64,000 bases of DNA from Actinomadura oligospora ATCC 43269 (GCF_000518265.1 NZ_JADG01000012.1:62001-126000); one strand, 5' to 3'. Positions 23,135-31,181 are shown, counted from the first letter of the stretch. Notes: generated by a model from the sequence alone, not told the origin. Numbers and translations are program-made.

Positions 23135-24505
23135 CTAGGTGCGGGGACGCCGGTCCACGACCCGGCTGAGCGCCTCGACCACCGACGGGTCGTACTCGGC
23201 GGCCGAGTCGAGCCGCAGGCGCTCCAGCACCGCCGCGCCCCGGTCCCGGTCGTTGGAGTCCCCGACGAGGTCGTCGTAGGCGTTGGCGACCTTGATGATG
23301 CGGCTGGCGAGCGGCGGCCCCGGCGGCAGCTGGCGGTCGGTCTCGACCCGCCCGTCCGACGGCGGCGCGGCGGGGGCGCGGTAGGGCGCCGACGACAGCC
23401 GGACGATCCGCGCCACGCCGTCCAGCACCCCGGTCTGCTCGATCACGCCCGCGCCGAGCTCGGCGATGCGCAGCTGCTGTCCCGGCGCGGCCAGGACGGT
23501 CGCGCCGCCCGGGATCGGGTCGCCGAGCGACAGCTGCCCGATGTCGTGCATCAGCGCCGCGTACTCCAGCTCCAGCAGCTCGGCCTCGGACATGCCGAGC
23601 TCGCGGCCCATCGCGACGGCCAGCCGCGCCACCCGGCGCGAGTGGTCGCGCTCCACGTACCCGCCGACCTCGGTGACCCGCGACAGCGCCCGGACGGTCT
23701 GCAGATACGTCGCGCGGATCCCCGCGTACCGGCGGAACGCGACCTGCGTGACCAGGATCGGCGCGGTGAACACCGCCAGCGCCACCGGCCCCAGCGCGGT
23801 CGTCGCGACCGCGATCAGCATCGCCGTCGCGGCGGTCGCCGCGCACAGCCCGGCCTTCGCGGTGAACTCGTCCCGGATCGCGATCCCGAACCGGGCCCGG
23901 ACCGCCTCGGCGCGGATCAGCGCGGCCAGCCCGAGGTCCACCGCGCAGGCCAGGACGGCCGCGACCACCATCACGACGAGCAGCACCCGCCAGCCGAGGT
24001 GCAGGCCGAGCAGCGGCCGGAAGCACAGCGCCACCGCCCCGACCGAGATCAGCCGCCGCGCCACCGCGTCCGGACGGGGCGGACGCCCCACCGCCAGGTG
24101 CGGCAGCGACCCGAGCAGCGCCGCGACCGCCGTCACCGCGACCACCTGGAACGCCGAGTGCGTCGCCGGGACCCCGCCGAACGGCGCGTCCTTCGGAGCG
24201 CCCCGCGGTCCGACCCCGGCGAGCAGCGCGTACCCGATCGCCCCGGCCGTCGCGATCGGCGCGACCTCCCGGTTCCCGGGCATGAGCATGCGGAACAGCT
24301 CGCCGAGCGCGATCAGCACGCCGAACACCACCGCGACGTTCGGCTGCCGCAGCCCGGACGCCGCGACCTGCGTCACCGCGCCGATCACCAGCAGCACCGC
24401 CGCCGCGACCAGCAGCAACTGCCCCGGATCCACGGCCTGCCAGCCCGAACGCGCCGGCCGCGAGGCGGGCGCGCGCCGCGCCGCTCCCCGCGAGGTCGCG
24501 CTCAC
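23135..24505 (-). CDS. Membrane protein with degenerate HD domain
   Basis: 456 residues from the GTG that overlaps the stop of the HD-GYP gene (GTGA). About seven hydrophobic segments occupy residues 30-260 (LLLVAAAVLLVIGAV, VLLVVMVVAAVLACAVDLGL, AMLIAVATTALGPVALAVF). The C-terminal third resembles an HD domain: YVERDHSRRVARLAVAMGRE, YAALMHDIGQLSL, and a late SRIIKVANAYDDLV. The HHE and GYP parts of a phosphodiesterase site are missing, so it is probably catalytically inactive and may serve as partner or receptor for its neighbour. Confidence 0.78.
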   Translation of the reverse strand: MSATSRGAARRAPASRPARSGWQAVDPGQLLLVAAAVLLVIGAVTQVAASGLRQPNVAVVFGVLIALGELFRMLMPGNREVAPIATAGAIGYALLAGVGPRGAPKDAPFGGVPATHSAFQVVAVTAVAALLGSLPHLAVGRPPRPDAVARRLISVGAVALCFRPLLGLHLGWRVLLVVMVVAAVLACAVDLGLAALIRAEAVRARFGIAIRDEFTAKAGLCAATAATAMLIAVATTALGPVALAVFTAPILVTQVAFRRYAGIRATYLQTVRALSRVTEVGGYVERDHSRRVARLAVAMGRELGMSEAELLELEYAALMHDIGQLSLGDPIPGGATVLAAPGQQLRIAELGAGVIEQTGVLDGVARIVRLSSAPYRAPAAPPSDGRVETDRQLPPGPPLASRIIKVANAYDDLVGDSNDRDRGAAVLERLRLDSAAEYDPSVVEALSRVVDRRPRT

Positions 24506-25926
24506 CGCCGCCACGCCCCGTCCCCGGCCGCGGGCCGCCCGGCGTCGTTCCCTCCGGGCTCCGGACACGACGCGTCCTTCCCCGGGGCGGGCTCGTCGCC
24601 CTCGACCCGGATGGGGGCGCTCGGGTCGTCATGGTCCTGCTGCGTGGTCTCGACGACGTCGTCGTCGGGCGGCGGCTCGGACGCCGGCGGCTCCCAGCCG
24701 TCCCGGTCGAGCGCGCGCAGGAACGCCTCGACCATGGCCGGGTCGAAGTGGTCGTCCATGCCGCGGCGCAGCTCGGCGACGGCCTCCTCGATGCTGCGCG
24801 CCGCCCGGTACGAGCGGGTGGAGGTCATGGAGTCGAAGGCGTCCGCCACCGAGATCACCCGCGCGAACTCGGGGATCTCGTCCCCGGCCAGGCCCATCGG
24901 GTAGCCGCGCCCGTTCATCTTCTCGTGGTGGTGCATGATCCCGGCGAGCGCCTCGTCCAGGAACCCGATCTCCCGGACGATCTCCAGCCCGCGCATCGGG
25001 TGCAGCTGCACGGCCGCGAACTCCTCCTCGGAGAGCTTGCCGGACTTGCGCAGCACCTTGGTCGGGACGCCGAGCTTGCCGACGTCGTGCAGCATCCCGG
25101 CGTACCGGATCGCCTCCACGCGGTCCGGCCGCATCCCGATCTCCTGCGCGATCATCACCGACCCGCGCGACACCCGCTCGGAGTGGCCGCGGGTGTAGTA
25201 GTCCTTGGTCTCGACGGCCTGGCAGAGCGCCGCCAGAGTCGCCGCGTGCGCCTTGCGCTGGTCGTGCGCCTGCTCGAACGCCCACCGGGCGATGAACAGC
25301 GGCAGCAGCACCAGCACGGCGGCGAACGGCCCGACGCGCGGCCACAGACCGGCGATGAGCAGCCCGAACATGCCGTAGCCGAGGAACCCGACCACGACCG
25401 TCCCGGACTCGCGCACCAGCTCGCGCGGCGCGGCCTGCCGGGACAGCACGAGGATGCCGGCGGTCAGCGCCATGTTGACGAACACGAACGTGACGAGCGC
25501 GCCGAGGAACGGGCCGATGACGTGCTCGGCCCACTGGGCCTGCTGCGGCTCGAAGCGGTGCCCGCCGAGGACGGTGAAGACCGTCCCGGCGGTGAACCCG
25601 CTCAGCACGAACTGCGCGCCGTTGAACAACCGCTTGACCGGCGCGAAGAAGCGCTGCCCGGTGATCAGGGCGCAGCCGCCGAGCAGCGCCGCGCCGGCGG
25701 CGCCCACCAGGACGACCGAGGCCAGGCTCGCGGCGAAGCTGAGCGAGACCCTGGCTCTGGCGACGTTCAGCCGCGCGGGCGCGGAGTCGCAGACCAGGAA
25801 CAGCAGGGCCAGCACGGCCAGCGTTCGCCAGTCCACCTCCGCGTAGGACGCCGTCCCGATGAGTCCGACCGCGAGGGCCACCACACCGCAGACGTACGCC
25901 CAGGCAGCCAGAGGTAGTCCACGCAA
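24502..25926 (-). CDS. Membrane HD-GYP domain phosphodiesterase
   Basis: 474 residues from a TTG with GGAGG 8 nt upstream. The first ~225 residues are hydrophobic with about seven membrane segments. The HD-GYP domain (about 235-430) is intact: KDYYTRGHSERVSRG, AGMLHDVGKLGVP, LHPMRGLEIV, MHHHEKMNGRGYP and VISVADAFDSMTS. Such domains hydrolyse cyclic dinucleotides, classically c-di-GMP. The C-terminal ~50 residues are acidic, Pro-rich and disordered. The next gene overlaps it and encodes a similar but degenerate protein. A 570-bp upstream region with strong secondary structure and a possible small ORF precedes it. Confidence 0.87.
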   Translation of the reverse strand: MRGLPLAAWAYVCGVVALAVGLIGTASYAEVDWRTLAVLALLFLVCDSAPARLNVARARVSLSFAASLASVVLVGAAGAALLGGCALITGQRFFAPVKRLFNGAQFVLSGFTAGTVFTVLGGHRFEPQQAQWAEHVIGPFLGALVTFVFVNMALTAGILVLSRQAAPRELVRESGTVVVGFLGYGMFGLLIAGLWPRVGPFAAVLVLLPLFIARWAFEQAHDQRKAHAATLAALCQAVETKDYYTRGHSERVSRGSVMIAQEIGMRPDRVEAIRYAGMLHDVGKLGVPTKVLRKSGKLSEEEFAAVQLHPMRGLEIVREIGFLDEALAGIMHHHEKMNGRGYPMGLAGDEIPEFARVISVADAFDSMTSTRSYRAARSIEEAVAELRRGMDDHFDPAMVEAFLRALDRDGWEPPASEPPPDDDVVETTQQDHDDPSAPIRVEGDEPAPGKDASCPEPGGNDAGRPAAGDGAWRR

Positions 25927-25953
25927 TGCCGCCCCCTCCGGGAGTCGACGTTC

Positions 25954-25974
25954 CCGTCCCCCCGGCGGGGACGG
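25954..25974. other. Hairpin just upstream of the HD-GYP gene
   Basis: A perfect 8-bp stem CCGTCCCC / GGGGACGG with a 5-nt loop lies 28-48 bp before the TTG start. It could influence translation initiation or be an attenuator; there is no T-run. Between 25975 and 26108 I see only GC-rich inverted repeats (for example GCCCGGGC twice at 26072-26091). Confidence 0.4.
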
Positions 25975-26108
25975 AGGCCCGTTGAGGGGAACGTCCCCCT
26001 CGACGGCGGGCGGGCGGACGCCGCCCTGCCCGGGAGCGCGAGGCCGCGTCCCGGGACCCGTGGCATCTTAGGCCCGGGCGGGCGGCCCGGGCGGTCAGGT
26101 CCGGGCGG

Positions 26109-26201
26109 CTAGGCCCAGGACACGCCCTTGCGCACAGTCAGCGACGACACCTCGGCGTGCCCGACGGGACCGTCACCGGTCCTCTGCGGAGTTGCACACA
26201 T
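26109..26201 (-). CDS. Possible 30-residue small ORF upstream of the HD-GYP gene
   Basis: ATG at 26201 with GGGGGAGG 10 nt upstream, stop TAG at 26109-26111. The peptide starts MCATPQRTGDG and ends TVRKGVSWA. An in-frame TGA stands 9 nt before the ATG, so it cannot be a fragment of a longer reading frame from upstream. Codon use is mixed in the first third and actinomycete-like in the rest. I do not recognise the peptide. It could be a leader peptide, a small regulator or chance. It lies ~180 bp before the HD-GYP start on the same strand. Confidence 0.35.
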   Translation of the reverse strand: MCATPQRTGDGPVGHAEVSSLTVRKGVSWA

Positions 26202-26238
26202 CGGCTTTCAGCCTCCCCCCGTGATCCGGGATCCACCC

Positions 26239-26256
26239 GGGCCGCGGTCGCGGCCC
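26239..26256. other. Strong GC hairpin in the 26.2-26.5 kb intergenic region
   Basis: GGGCCGCG (26239-26246) pairs with CGCGGCCC (26249-26256), flanked by repeated GGATCC and CCCGGG words. On the minus strand it lies in the 5' region of the small ORF and downstream of the epimerase stop (26498), so it could be either a terminator or leader structure. From 26257 to 26497 I see a possible -10 (TAGGCT near 26331-26336) but no coding signal. Confidence 0.4.
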
Positions 26257-26497
26257 GGATCCGCCCGGGTGAGCCCGTTTCCGGCCCTTCCCAGGGCGGG
26301 AACGTGCTCCCGTCGCTGTTTCCGGGCACAAGCCTAACGCGGGAGACCCAGGTCACACAGGCATGCCGGGAATCGTGAGCAAAGCGTGAACTATCTACCA
26401 CGCAGCGTCGCCGAACGGCCCCGAACACTCACCCCCAGTACACGCACAACCCACCTGCACGTGCACCTTTCAGGGCGGGGTCATGAACCCCTGTGGA

Positions 26498-27409
26498 TCA
26501 GGTCGACCGGGCCCACGCGACGGTCTCCGCAAGGCCCTCCGCGAGGGACGTGCGGGGGCGCCAGCCGAGGGCCTCAGCGGTCCGGGACGCGTCGACCGCC
26601 ATGGCCGGGAGGTCGCCCAGGCGCGGCGGCGCGAAGGCGGGCTCGTCGGGGGCGTCCGCCGCCCGCGCCACGAGGGTGTGCAGCTCGCGGTCGGTGGTCT
26701 GGAGCCCGGTGCCGACGTTCAGCCGCATCCCGGACGCGTCGTGCCCGGCGGCGCGGGCGAAGGCGTCCACGACGTCCAGGACGTAGACGTAGTCGCGGGT
26801 CTGACCGCCGTCGCCGAACACCCTGGTCGGCTTCCCGGCCAGCAGCGCGTCGGTGAAGATCGAGACGACCCCGGCCTCGCCCTCGGGCGTCTGCCGCGGG
26901 CCGTAGACGTTCGCCAGCGTCAGGATCGTGTGGTCGAGGCCGTGCAGGGCGGTGTACATGCCCGCGTAGACCTCGCCCGCCACCTTGGACGCGGCGTACG
27001 GCGAGGCGGGGCGCAGCGGGGCGTCCGGCGGGACGGGGATCGCGTCCGGAACGCCGTAGACGGCGCAGCTGGAGGTGAAGACGATCTTGCGGGCGCCGGC
27101 GAGCCGGGCGGCCTCCAGCACGTTGGTGGTGCCGAGCACGTTCGTCCGGGCGTCCGCCTGCGGGTCGCCGACGCTCACCCGGACGCTGACCTGGGCGGCG
27201 AGGTGACAGACGACCTCGGGCCCGAAGGCCGCGACCCGCGCCGCGAGGGCGGGGTCGGCGACGTCGGCCCGCCACAGCTCGATCGCGTCGTTGCGGTGGT
27301 GTCCGGTGGACAGATCGTCCACCCCGGCGACCTCGTGGCCGTCGGCCAGCAGCCGATCGACCAGGTGGGACCCGATGAACCCGGCCGCGCCGGTGACCAG
27401 AACGCGCAT
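26498..27409 (-). CDS. NAD-dependent epimerase/dehydratase (UDP-glucose 4-epimerase-like)
   Basis: 303 residues, extended SDR fold. The N-terminal Rossmann motif is VTGAAGFIGSHLVDRLLADG; DLSTGH follows, and SSCAVYGVPD with SPYAASKVAGE supplies the catalytic Tyr-x3-Lys; VYGPRQTPEGEAGVVSIF is the substrate side. The overall pattern is that of GalE-type UDP-hexose 4-epimerases of actinobacteria, supplying UDP-galactose or a related sugar for cell-surface glycans. The exact sugar is inferred. Start: leaderless ATG with TAGGGT 6 nt upstream. Confidence 0.88.
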   Translation of the reverse strand: MRVLVTGAAGFIGSHLVDRLLADGHEVAGVDDLSTGHHRNDAIELWRADVADPALAARVAAFGPEVVCHLAAQVSVRVSVGDPQADARTNVLGTTNVLEAARLAGARKIVFTSSCAVYGVPDAIPVPPDAPLRPASPYAASKVAGEVYAGMYTALHGLDHTILTLANVYGPRQTPEGEAGVVSIFTDALLAGKPTRVFGDGGQTRDYVYVLDVVDAFARAAGHDASGMRLNVGTGLQTTDRELHTLVARAADAPDEPAFAPPRLGDLPAMAVDASRTAEALGWRPRTSLAEGLAETVAWARST

Positions 27410-27415
27410 CCCAGC

Positions 27416-27421
27416 ACCCTA
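27416..27421 (-). promoter_or_regulatory. -10 box TAGGGT for leaderless epimerase gene
   Basis: TAGGGT on the minus strand, 6 nt before the ATG at 27409. Confidence 0.6.
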
Positions 27422-27451
27422 CTGGGCCGCCCGGGTGCCCACCGGACAGCC

Positions 27452-27495
27452 GTCAGGCGGCCCGCCGGGCGGTGGTCAGGTGGGCGGTGGTCAGG
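27452..27495 (-). repeat. Short tandem repeat containing the rsrA stop codon
   Basis: GGTGGTCAGG occurs at 27486-27495 and 27471-27480 (period 15), with a shorter GTCAGGCGG at 27452. On the minus strand each copy carries TGA; the first is the rsrA stop and the second is in the same frame. Confidence 0.55.
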
Positions 27496-27778
27496 CGGGC
27501 GCGCTGCCGTCGGTCTGCTTGAGCTCGACGCAGATCTGCTCGATGCGGCCGAGGACCTTGGCGCGCAGGTCGTCGGGTGCGGCCTCGCACTCGCAACCCT
27601 TCTTCACCAGGCGTTTCACGGCCTCCTCGAGGCCGAACTCGCGCAGGCAGGGCCCGCACTCGTCCAGGTGCTCGCGCACCTCGCCGCAGCCGCCTTCGTC
27701 CAGCTCCCCGTCCAGGTAGGTGTAGACCCGGGCGAGGACCTCACTGCACGAGGTCTCGTGGTGGTCGCCGCAGCTCAT
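27491..27778 (-). CDS. rsrA: Zinc-binding anti-sigma factor RsrA
   Basis: 95 residues. Cys11, His37, Cys41 and Cys44 occupy the same positions as in Streptomyces coelicolor RsrA; HLDECGPC is the ZAS motif (His-x3-Cys-x2-Cys). In its reduced, zinc-bound form RsrA holds sigma-R; oxidation forms a disulfide, releases zinc and frees the sigma factor to turn on thiol-repair genes. It lies 49 bp after sigR on the same strand, the standard arrangement. Confidence 0.95.
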   Translation of the reverse strand: MSCGDHHETSCSEVLARVYTYLDGELDEGGCGEVREHLDECGPCLREFGLEEAVKRLVKKGCECEAAPDDLRAKVLGRIEQICVELKQTDGSAPA

Positions 27779-27827
27779 CGCTCATTCACCTTCCAGGGGC
27801 GGACACCGGTACGGTCCGGAAGGGGGA

Positions 27828-28577
27828 TCATTTCGACCCCTCCCCCGCGCGGGTCAGGCCACGGTCCTGAGCGTAGTCCTCCAGCATGCCGCGCAGCTGG
27901 CGCCGGCCCCGGTGCAGCCGCGACATCACCGTGCCGATCGGGGTGCCCATGATCTCGGCGATCTCCTTGTAGGCGAACCCCTCGACGTCGGCGAGGTACA
28001 CGGCGATCCGGAACTCCTCCGGCAGGTCCTGCAGCGCGCGCTTGACGTCGGAGTCGGGCAGGTGCTCGAGCGCCTCGGCCTCGGCCGACTTCAGGCCGGA
28101 CGAGGTGTGCGACTCGGCGCGGGCGAGCTGCCAGTCCTCGATCTCCTCGGTCGCCGACTGCTGCGGCTGCCGCTGCTTCTTGCGGTAGGAGTTGATGAAG
28201 GTGTTGGTCAGGATGCGATACAGCCAGGCCTTGAGGTTCGTCCCCTCCTTGAACTGGTGGAAGGACGCGAACGCTTTCGCGAACGTCTCCTGGACGAGGT
28301 CCTCGGCATCCGCGGGGTTGCGCGTCATGCGCAGCGCCGCTGAGTACAGCTGGTCCAAGAACGGGAGCACGTCGCGCTGGAAGCGCTGCTGACGCTCCTC
28401 GACGGTCTCTGTGGTGCCCGCTACCAGACCCACCCCCTCGGCTGTGGCGACGCCTCCCCTGGCGTCGTACACCACAGACGATATCGGTCCGGCAGCGCGC
28501 ATAACGCCGTCGGGGGCCGAGCCTCGCGGCAGCGGAACGGTTTTACCGTTTCGTGCCCCGGCAACGGCTGTGGTCAT
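27828..28577 (-). CDS. sigR: ECF sigma factor SigR, thiol-oxidative stress
   Basis: 249 residues from the ATG at 28577, which has GGAGGGG 6 nt upstream. Region 2 (LPFLDQLYSAALRMTRNPAD, LVQETFAKAFASFHQF, LKAWLYRILTNTFINSYRKK) and region 4 (LPEEFRIAVYLADVEGFAYK, MGTPIGTVMSRLHRGRRQL) are nearly identical to Streptomyces SigR. About 57 residues precede the conserved core. An in-frame ATG at 28634 would add 19 more residues and lies only ~3 nt from the predicted start of the sigma-R-type promoter at 28645-28670. So a longer isoform, like unstable sigma-R-prime in S. coelicolor, is possible. rsrA follows. Confidence 0.95.
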   Translation of the reverse strand: MTTAVAGARNGKTVPLPRGSAPDGVMRAAGPISSVVYDARGGVATAEGVGLVAGTTETVEERQQRFQRDVLPFLDQLYSAALRMTRNPADAEDLVQETFAKAFASFHQFKEGTNLKAWLYRILTNTFINSYRKKQRQPQQSATEEIEDWQLARAESHTSSGLKSAEAEALEHLPDSDVKRALQDLPEEFRIAVYLADVEGFAYKEIAEIMGTPIGTVMSRLHRGRRQLRGMLEDYAQDRGLTRAGEGSK

Positions 28578-28644
28578 CAAGCGCCCCTCCGTTGTACTAC
28601 TGTGCCTCGCTCCGCGACGCGTGCGGACCGTCATGGTGCGTCAC

Positions 28645-28670
28645 AACGCACAGAGGGTCGGTTCGATTCC
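28645..28670 (-). promoter_or_regulatory. Sigma-R-type promoter of sigR (autoregulation)
   Basis: On the minus strand GGAAT (28666-28670), exactly 18 bp, then GTT (28645-28647), matching the sigma-R consensus GGAAT-N18-GTT. The predicted start is near 28637. Confidence 0.85.
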
Positions 28671-28799
28671 CCTACCGGGGGTGACGCGGCGAACAAGTTT
28701 CCGGACGGTTCGGATCACCTTCCCCAAATCCTGCACGGAGGGTGATGTCCGGGATGGCGGGGAAGAAAGCTCATACACGGCGAGAACAGGAGCAAAGCG

Positions 28800-29843
28800 T
28801 TGCTACCGGTGCCGGCGCAGCCTCCAGAACCCACCATCGCCAGTCTTCGCGAGGCCCCCGGCGCCTCGGGGGAGGCCGACGGCGGTGCCCTCGGCCCCTA
28901 CTGGACCTTCTACTGGGCGGTAGCCGCCGCCCAGCTCGCCCGGTGGCTCCCCCGCCACCCCGCGCGAGTGCTGGACCTCTCCGGCGGCGGCGGCCGGTTC
29001 GCCCGGCAGGCCGCCCGGTCGGGCCACACCGTCCTCGAGGTCCTCGACCGCCCGCCGGAGCCGCCCGTCCCGATCGTCCCGGGCGGTGATCATGCCGCGG
29101 ACGGCCCGGTCCCGGGCGGCACAGCCCTGGACGGCCCGGGTACGGCGCTGGACGGCCGGGTGCCGGAGGCGCGGGGCGACGGGATGCCGGACGACGGCGC
29201 CCGCACGAACGGCCTTCGCACCGGCGGGCGCACGGGGCGCGGGCTGCCGGTGAACGGGATCACGCCCGGCCCCCGGACACCCCTCGGAAGGGCCCGGATC
29301 CCCGGACTCGGCCCGGCGCATCCGGCCGTGCCGCCGGGCGAGGTGCGGCGGGTGGTCGGCGACCCGGGCGCGGCGGCGTTCCTGGCGGACGGGTGCGTGG
29401 ACGCCGTGATCGCGGAGAACCGGATGCTGTCGCGGCACCTGGTCGCCGAGTCCACGGTCGCCGAGATCGCGCGGGTGCTGCGGCCCGGCGGGCGCGTCCT
29501 GCTGACGGTCGACTCGCTGACGCTCGGCATGGCGCTGCTCGCCGAGCAGAACTGCTGGGCGCACCTGTCGGACGTGCCGCGCGCCGAGGTCGTCCTCGTC
29601 CCCTGGCCGGACGGCACGATCACGCGCTGCTTCCAGTCCGACGAGCTGCGCGAGCTGCTGACGGACGCGGGCCTGGAGGTGGAGTGGATCCGGCCGCGCA
29701 CGGCGCTGTCGGCGTCCACGGTCGAGCACGTGATGGCGACGTCCCCGGGGGCGCTGCCCCGGCTCGTCCGGACCGAGCTCAACGTCCCGCCGGGCGACGA
29801 GTCCCTGGGCATCCACCTCCTCGCCAGCGCGGTCCGCATCTGA
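28800..29843 (+). CDS. SAM-dependent methyltransferase with long low-complexity insert
   Basis: 347 residues from a TTG with AGGAG 7 nt upstream. A class I methyltransferase core is split: motif I (ARVLDLSGGGGRFARQAARS, about residues 55-74) is followed by about 95 residues rich in Gly, Pro, Arg and Thr, then the fold resumes with CVDAVIAENRMLSRHL, EIARVLRPGGRVLLTVDSL and LRELLTDAGLEVEWIRPRTA. Without the insert the length is normal for the family. The substrate is unknown. It is divergent from sigR with ~130 bp between them. Its orthologues probably lie in the same place in related genomes, but I cannot check. Confidence 0.78.
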   Translation: MLPVPAQPPEPTIASLREAPGASGEADGGALGPYWTFYWAVAAAQLARWLPRHPARVLDLSGGGGRFARQAARSGHTVLEVLDRPPEPPVPIVPGGDHAADGPVPGGTALDGPGTALDGRVPEARGDGMPDDGARTNGLRTGGRTGRGLPVNGITPGPRTPLGRARIPGLGPAHPAVPPGEVRRVVGDPGAAAFLADGCVDAVIAENRMLSRHLVAESTVAEIARVLRPGGRVLLTVDSLTLGMALLAEQNCWAHLSDVPRAEVVLVPWPDGTITRCFQSDELRELLTDAGLEVEWIRPRTALSASTVEHVMATSPGALPRLVRTELNVPPGDESLGIHLLASAVRI

Positions 29844-29890
29844 CTCAGCTGTCGGAAGGTCGGAAGGCCCGTCCACCAGGGAGTTCCGCC

Positions 29891-29924
29891 CGTCAGGGAG
29901 CGTCGTCCGTCAGGGAGCGTCGTC
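29891..29924. repeat. 17-bp tandem duplication downstream of the methyltransferase
   Basis: CGTCAGGGAGCGTCGTC occurs twice in direct succession (29891-29907, 29908-29924), in the gap between two convergent stops. A third partial CGTCA follows. Confidence 0.7.
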
Positions 29925-29960
29925 CGTCACAGGGCTTCGCCTTGCGGGGGGCTTCGGGGG

Positions 29961-30299
29961 TCAGCGGCGGCGGTCGTGCTTGGCTTGGCAGGGGACGCAG
30001 CGGGCGGCATCGGGGCGGGCCTCCAGGCGACCGGGCGGGACGGGCTTGCCGCAGGTCACGCAGAGGCCGTAGGTGCCCTCGGCCACCCGCTGCATCGCGG
30101 CCTGGACGGCGGCGCACTGGCGGCGCAGGGAGGCGAGGGCGGCCTCGACGCGTCCCGCGTCCGTGAGCCAGGCGCCGGCGTCGGCGTCGGAGGACTCGGT
30201 GGCCGGGCGTTCCCCGGTCAGGATCTTGATGGACCGGTCCAGCTCGGCGCGCTGCTCTTCCAGGCGGGCGCGGGCGGTGACGAGGTCGACGGTGTCCAC
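29961..30299 (-). CDS. TraR/DksA-family zinc-finger protein
   Basis: 112 residues from a GTG. An N-terminal helical hairpin (LVTARARLEEQRAELDRSIK, then VEAALASLRRQCAAVQAAMQ) is followed by the zinc finger YGLCVTCGKPVPPGRLEARP ending CVPC (CxxC...CxxC). Proteins of this family enter the secondary channel of RNA polymerase and tune initiation; in actinobacteria the small members are mostly uncharacterised. Two adjacent AAGGAG/CGGAG purine stretches precede the start. Confidence 0.87.
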   Translation of the reverse strand: MDTVDLVTARARLEEQRAELDRSIKILTGERPATESSDADAGAWLTDAGRVEAALASLRRQCAAVQAAMQRVAEGTYGLCVTCGKPVPPGRLEARPDAARCVPCQAKHDRRR

Positions 30300-30365
30300 G
30301 GCGCTCCGTTCTCCTTCCGGAGCCCCGGGCGCGGGGGGCCGCGCCTGATCCTCGTGGCGGGGGCG

Positions 30366-31142
30366 TCAGAACAGGGCTTCGGAAGCACTGCCTGGACTAT
30401 CCCCGTTCGCGGCGGGTTCTATGAGTTGCGGGCCGTTGTTTCTCACGTTGCCGACGAGCGGCGCGACCGGATAGGCGTCCATCGTCCCGGCCATGGCGGG
30501 GACGAGCAGGCTCCGCACCTCGTCGGGCGTGGTGAGGGCGGGGTCGAGCCAGGCGTCCCAGCGGTCCGGGGTGACGACCATCGGCATCCGGTCGTGGATG
30601 CGGCCGAGGTCGTCGGGGGCGTCGGTGGTGATCAGCGTGCAGGTCCACACCCACTCGCCCTCGGGGGACTTCCAGAGCTCGTAGAGCCCGGCCATCGCCA
30701 TGACCTCGCCGTCCTTGGGGTGGATGTAGAAGGGCTGCTTGCGCGGCTTCTTCTTGCGCCCCTTCTCGTCCACGGCCGGATCGGCCTCGAGCGTGTACCA
30801 CTCGTAGTAGCCGTCGGCGGGCAGCAGGCAGCGCCGGCGGGCGAAGGCCCGGCGGTAGGCGGGCTTCTCTGAGACGGTCTCGACGCGCGCGTTGATCATG
30901 CGCGCGCCACCGGACAGATCCTTGGACCAGGACGGCACCAGGCCCCAGCGCAGCATGCGCAGCTGGCGCACCGCCTCCTCCTCGGCGTCCCCTCCGGGAT
31001 GCCGGATCAGGACGGCCGGAACCGGGTCGGTCGGGGCGACGTTGTAGTCAGGCTCCAGGTCATCGCCGGTCTCGTCCGCCTGGATCGCGAACTGGTCGAG
31101 CAGCTCCTGGCGCGCCCTCGTGGTGGCGTAGCGTCCGCACAT
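30366..31142 (-). CDS. SRAP-domain protein (HMCES/YedK family)
   Basis: 258 residues. The start ATG-TGC exposes Cys2, the catalytic residue that crosslinks to abasic sites in single-stranded DNA after removal of Met1. MCGRYATT, NVAPTDPVPAVL, LRWGLVPSWSKD, INARVETVSEKPAYRRAF, RCLLPADGYYEWY and the late RIHDRMPMVVTP are all family motifs. It protects abasic sites from strand breakage. The start is leaderless (CAGGAT 6 nt upstream). The open frame extends far upstream but nothing before 31142 is conserved. Confidence 0.93.
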   Translation of the reverse strand: MCGRYATTRARQELLDQFAIQADETGDDLEPDYNVAPTDPVPAVLIRHPGGDAEEEAVRQLRMLRWGLVPSWSKDLSGGARMINARVETVSEKPAYRRAFARRRCLLPADGYYEWYTLEADPAVDEKGRKKKPRKQPFYIHPKDGEVMAMAGLYELWKSPEGEWVWTCTLITTDAPDDLGRIHDRMPMVVTPDRWDAWLDPALTTPDEVRSLLVPAMAGTMDAYPVAPLVGNVRNNGPQLIEPAANGDSPGSASEALF

Positions 31143-31148
31143 GGCCCC

Positions 31149-31154
31149 ATCCTG
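31149..31154 (-). promoter_or_regulatory. -10 box CAGGAT for leaderless SRAP gene
   Basis: CAGGAT on the minus strand, 6 nt before the ATG at 31142. Confidence 0.5.
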
Positions 31155-31181
31155 CCGCGCTTGACCGACGAAGTGGTGGGC

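Noticed and set aside
26160..26340. Known riboswitch upstream of the HD-GYP gene
   Set aside because: I compared the minus strand by eye with the conserved cores of cobalamin, ydaO (c-di-AMP), GEMM (c-di-GMP), SAM, TPP and glycine riboswitches and found none. An unknown RNA structure remains possible.
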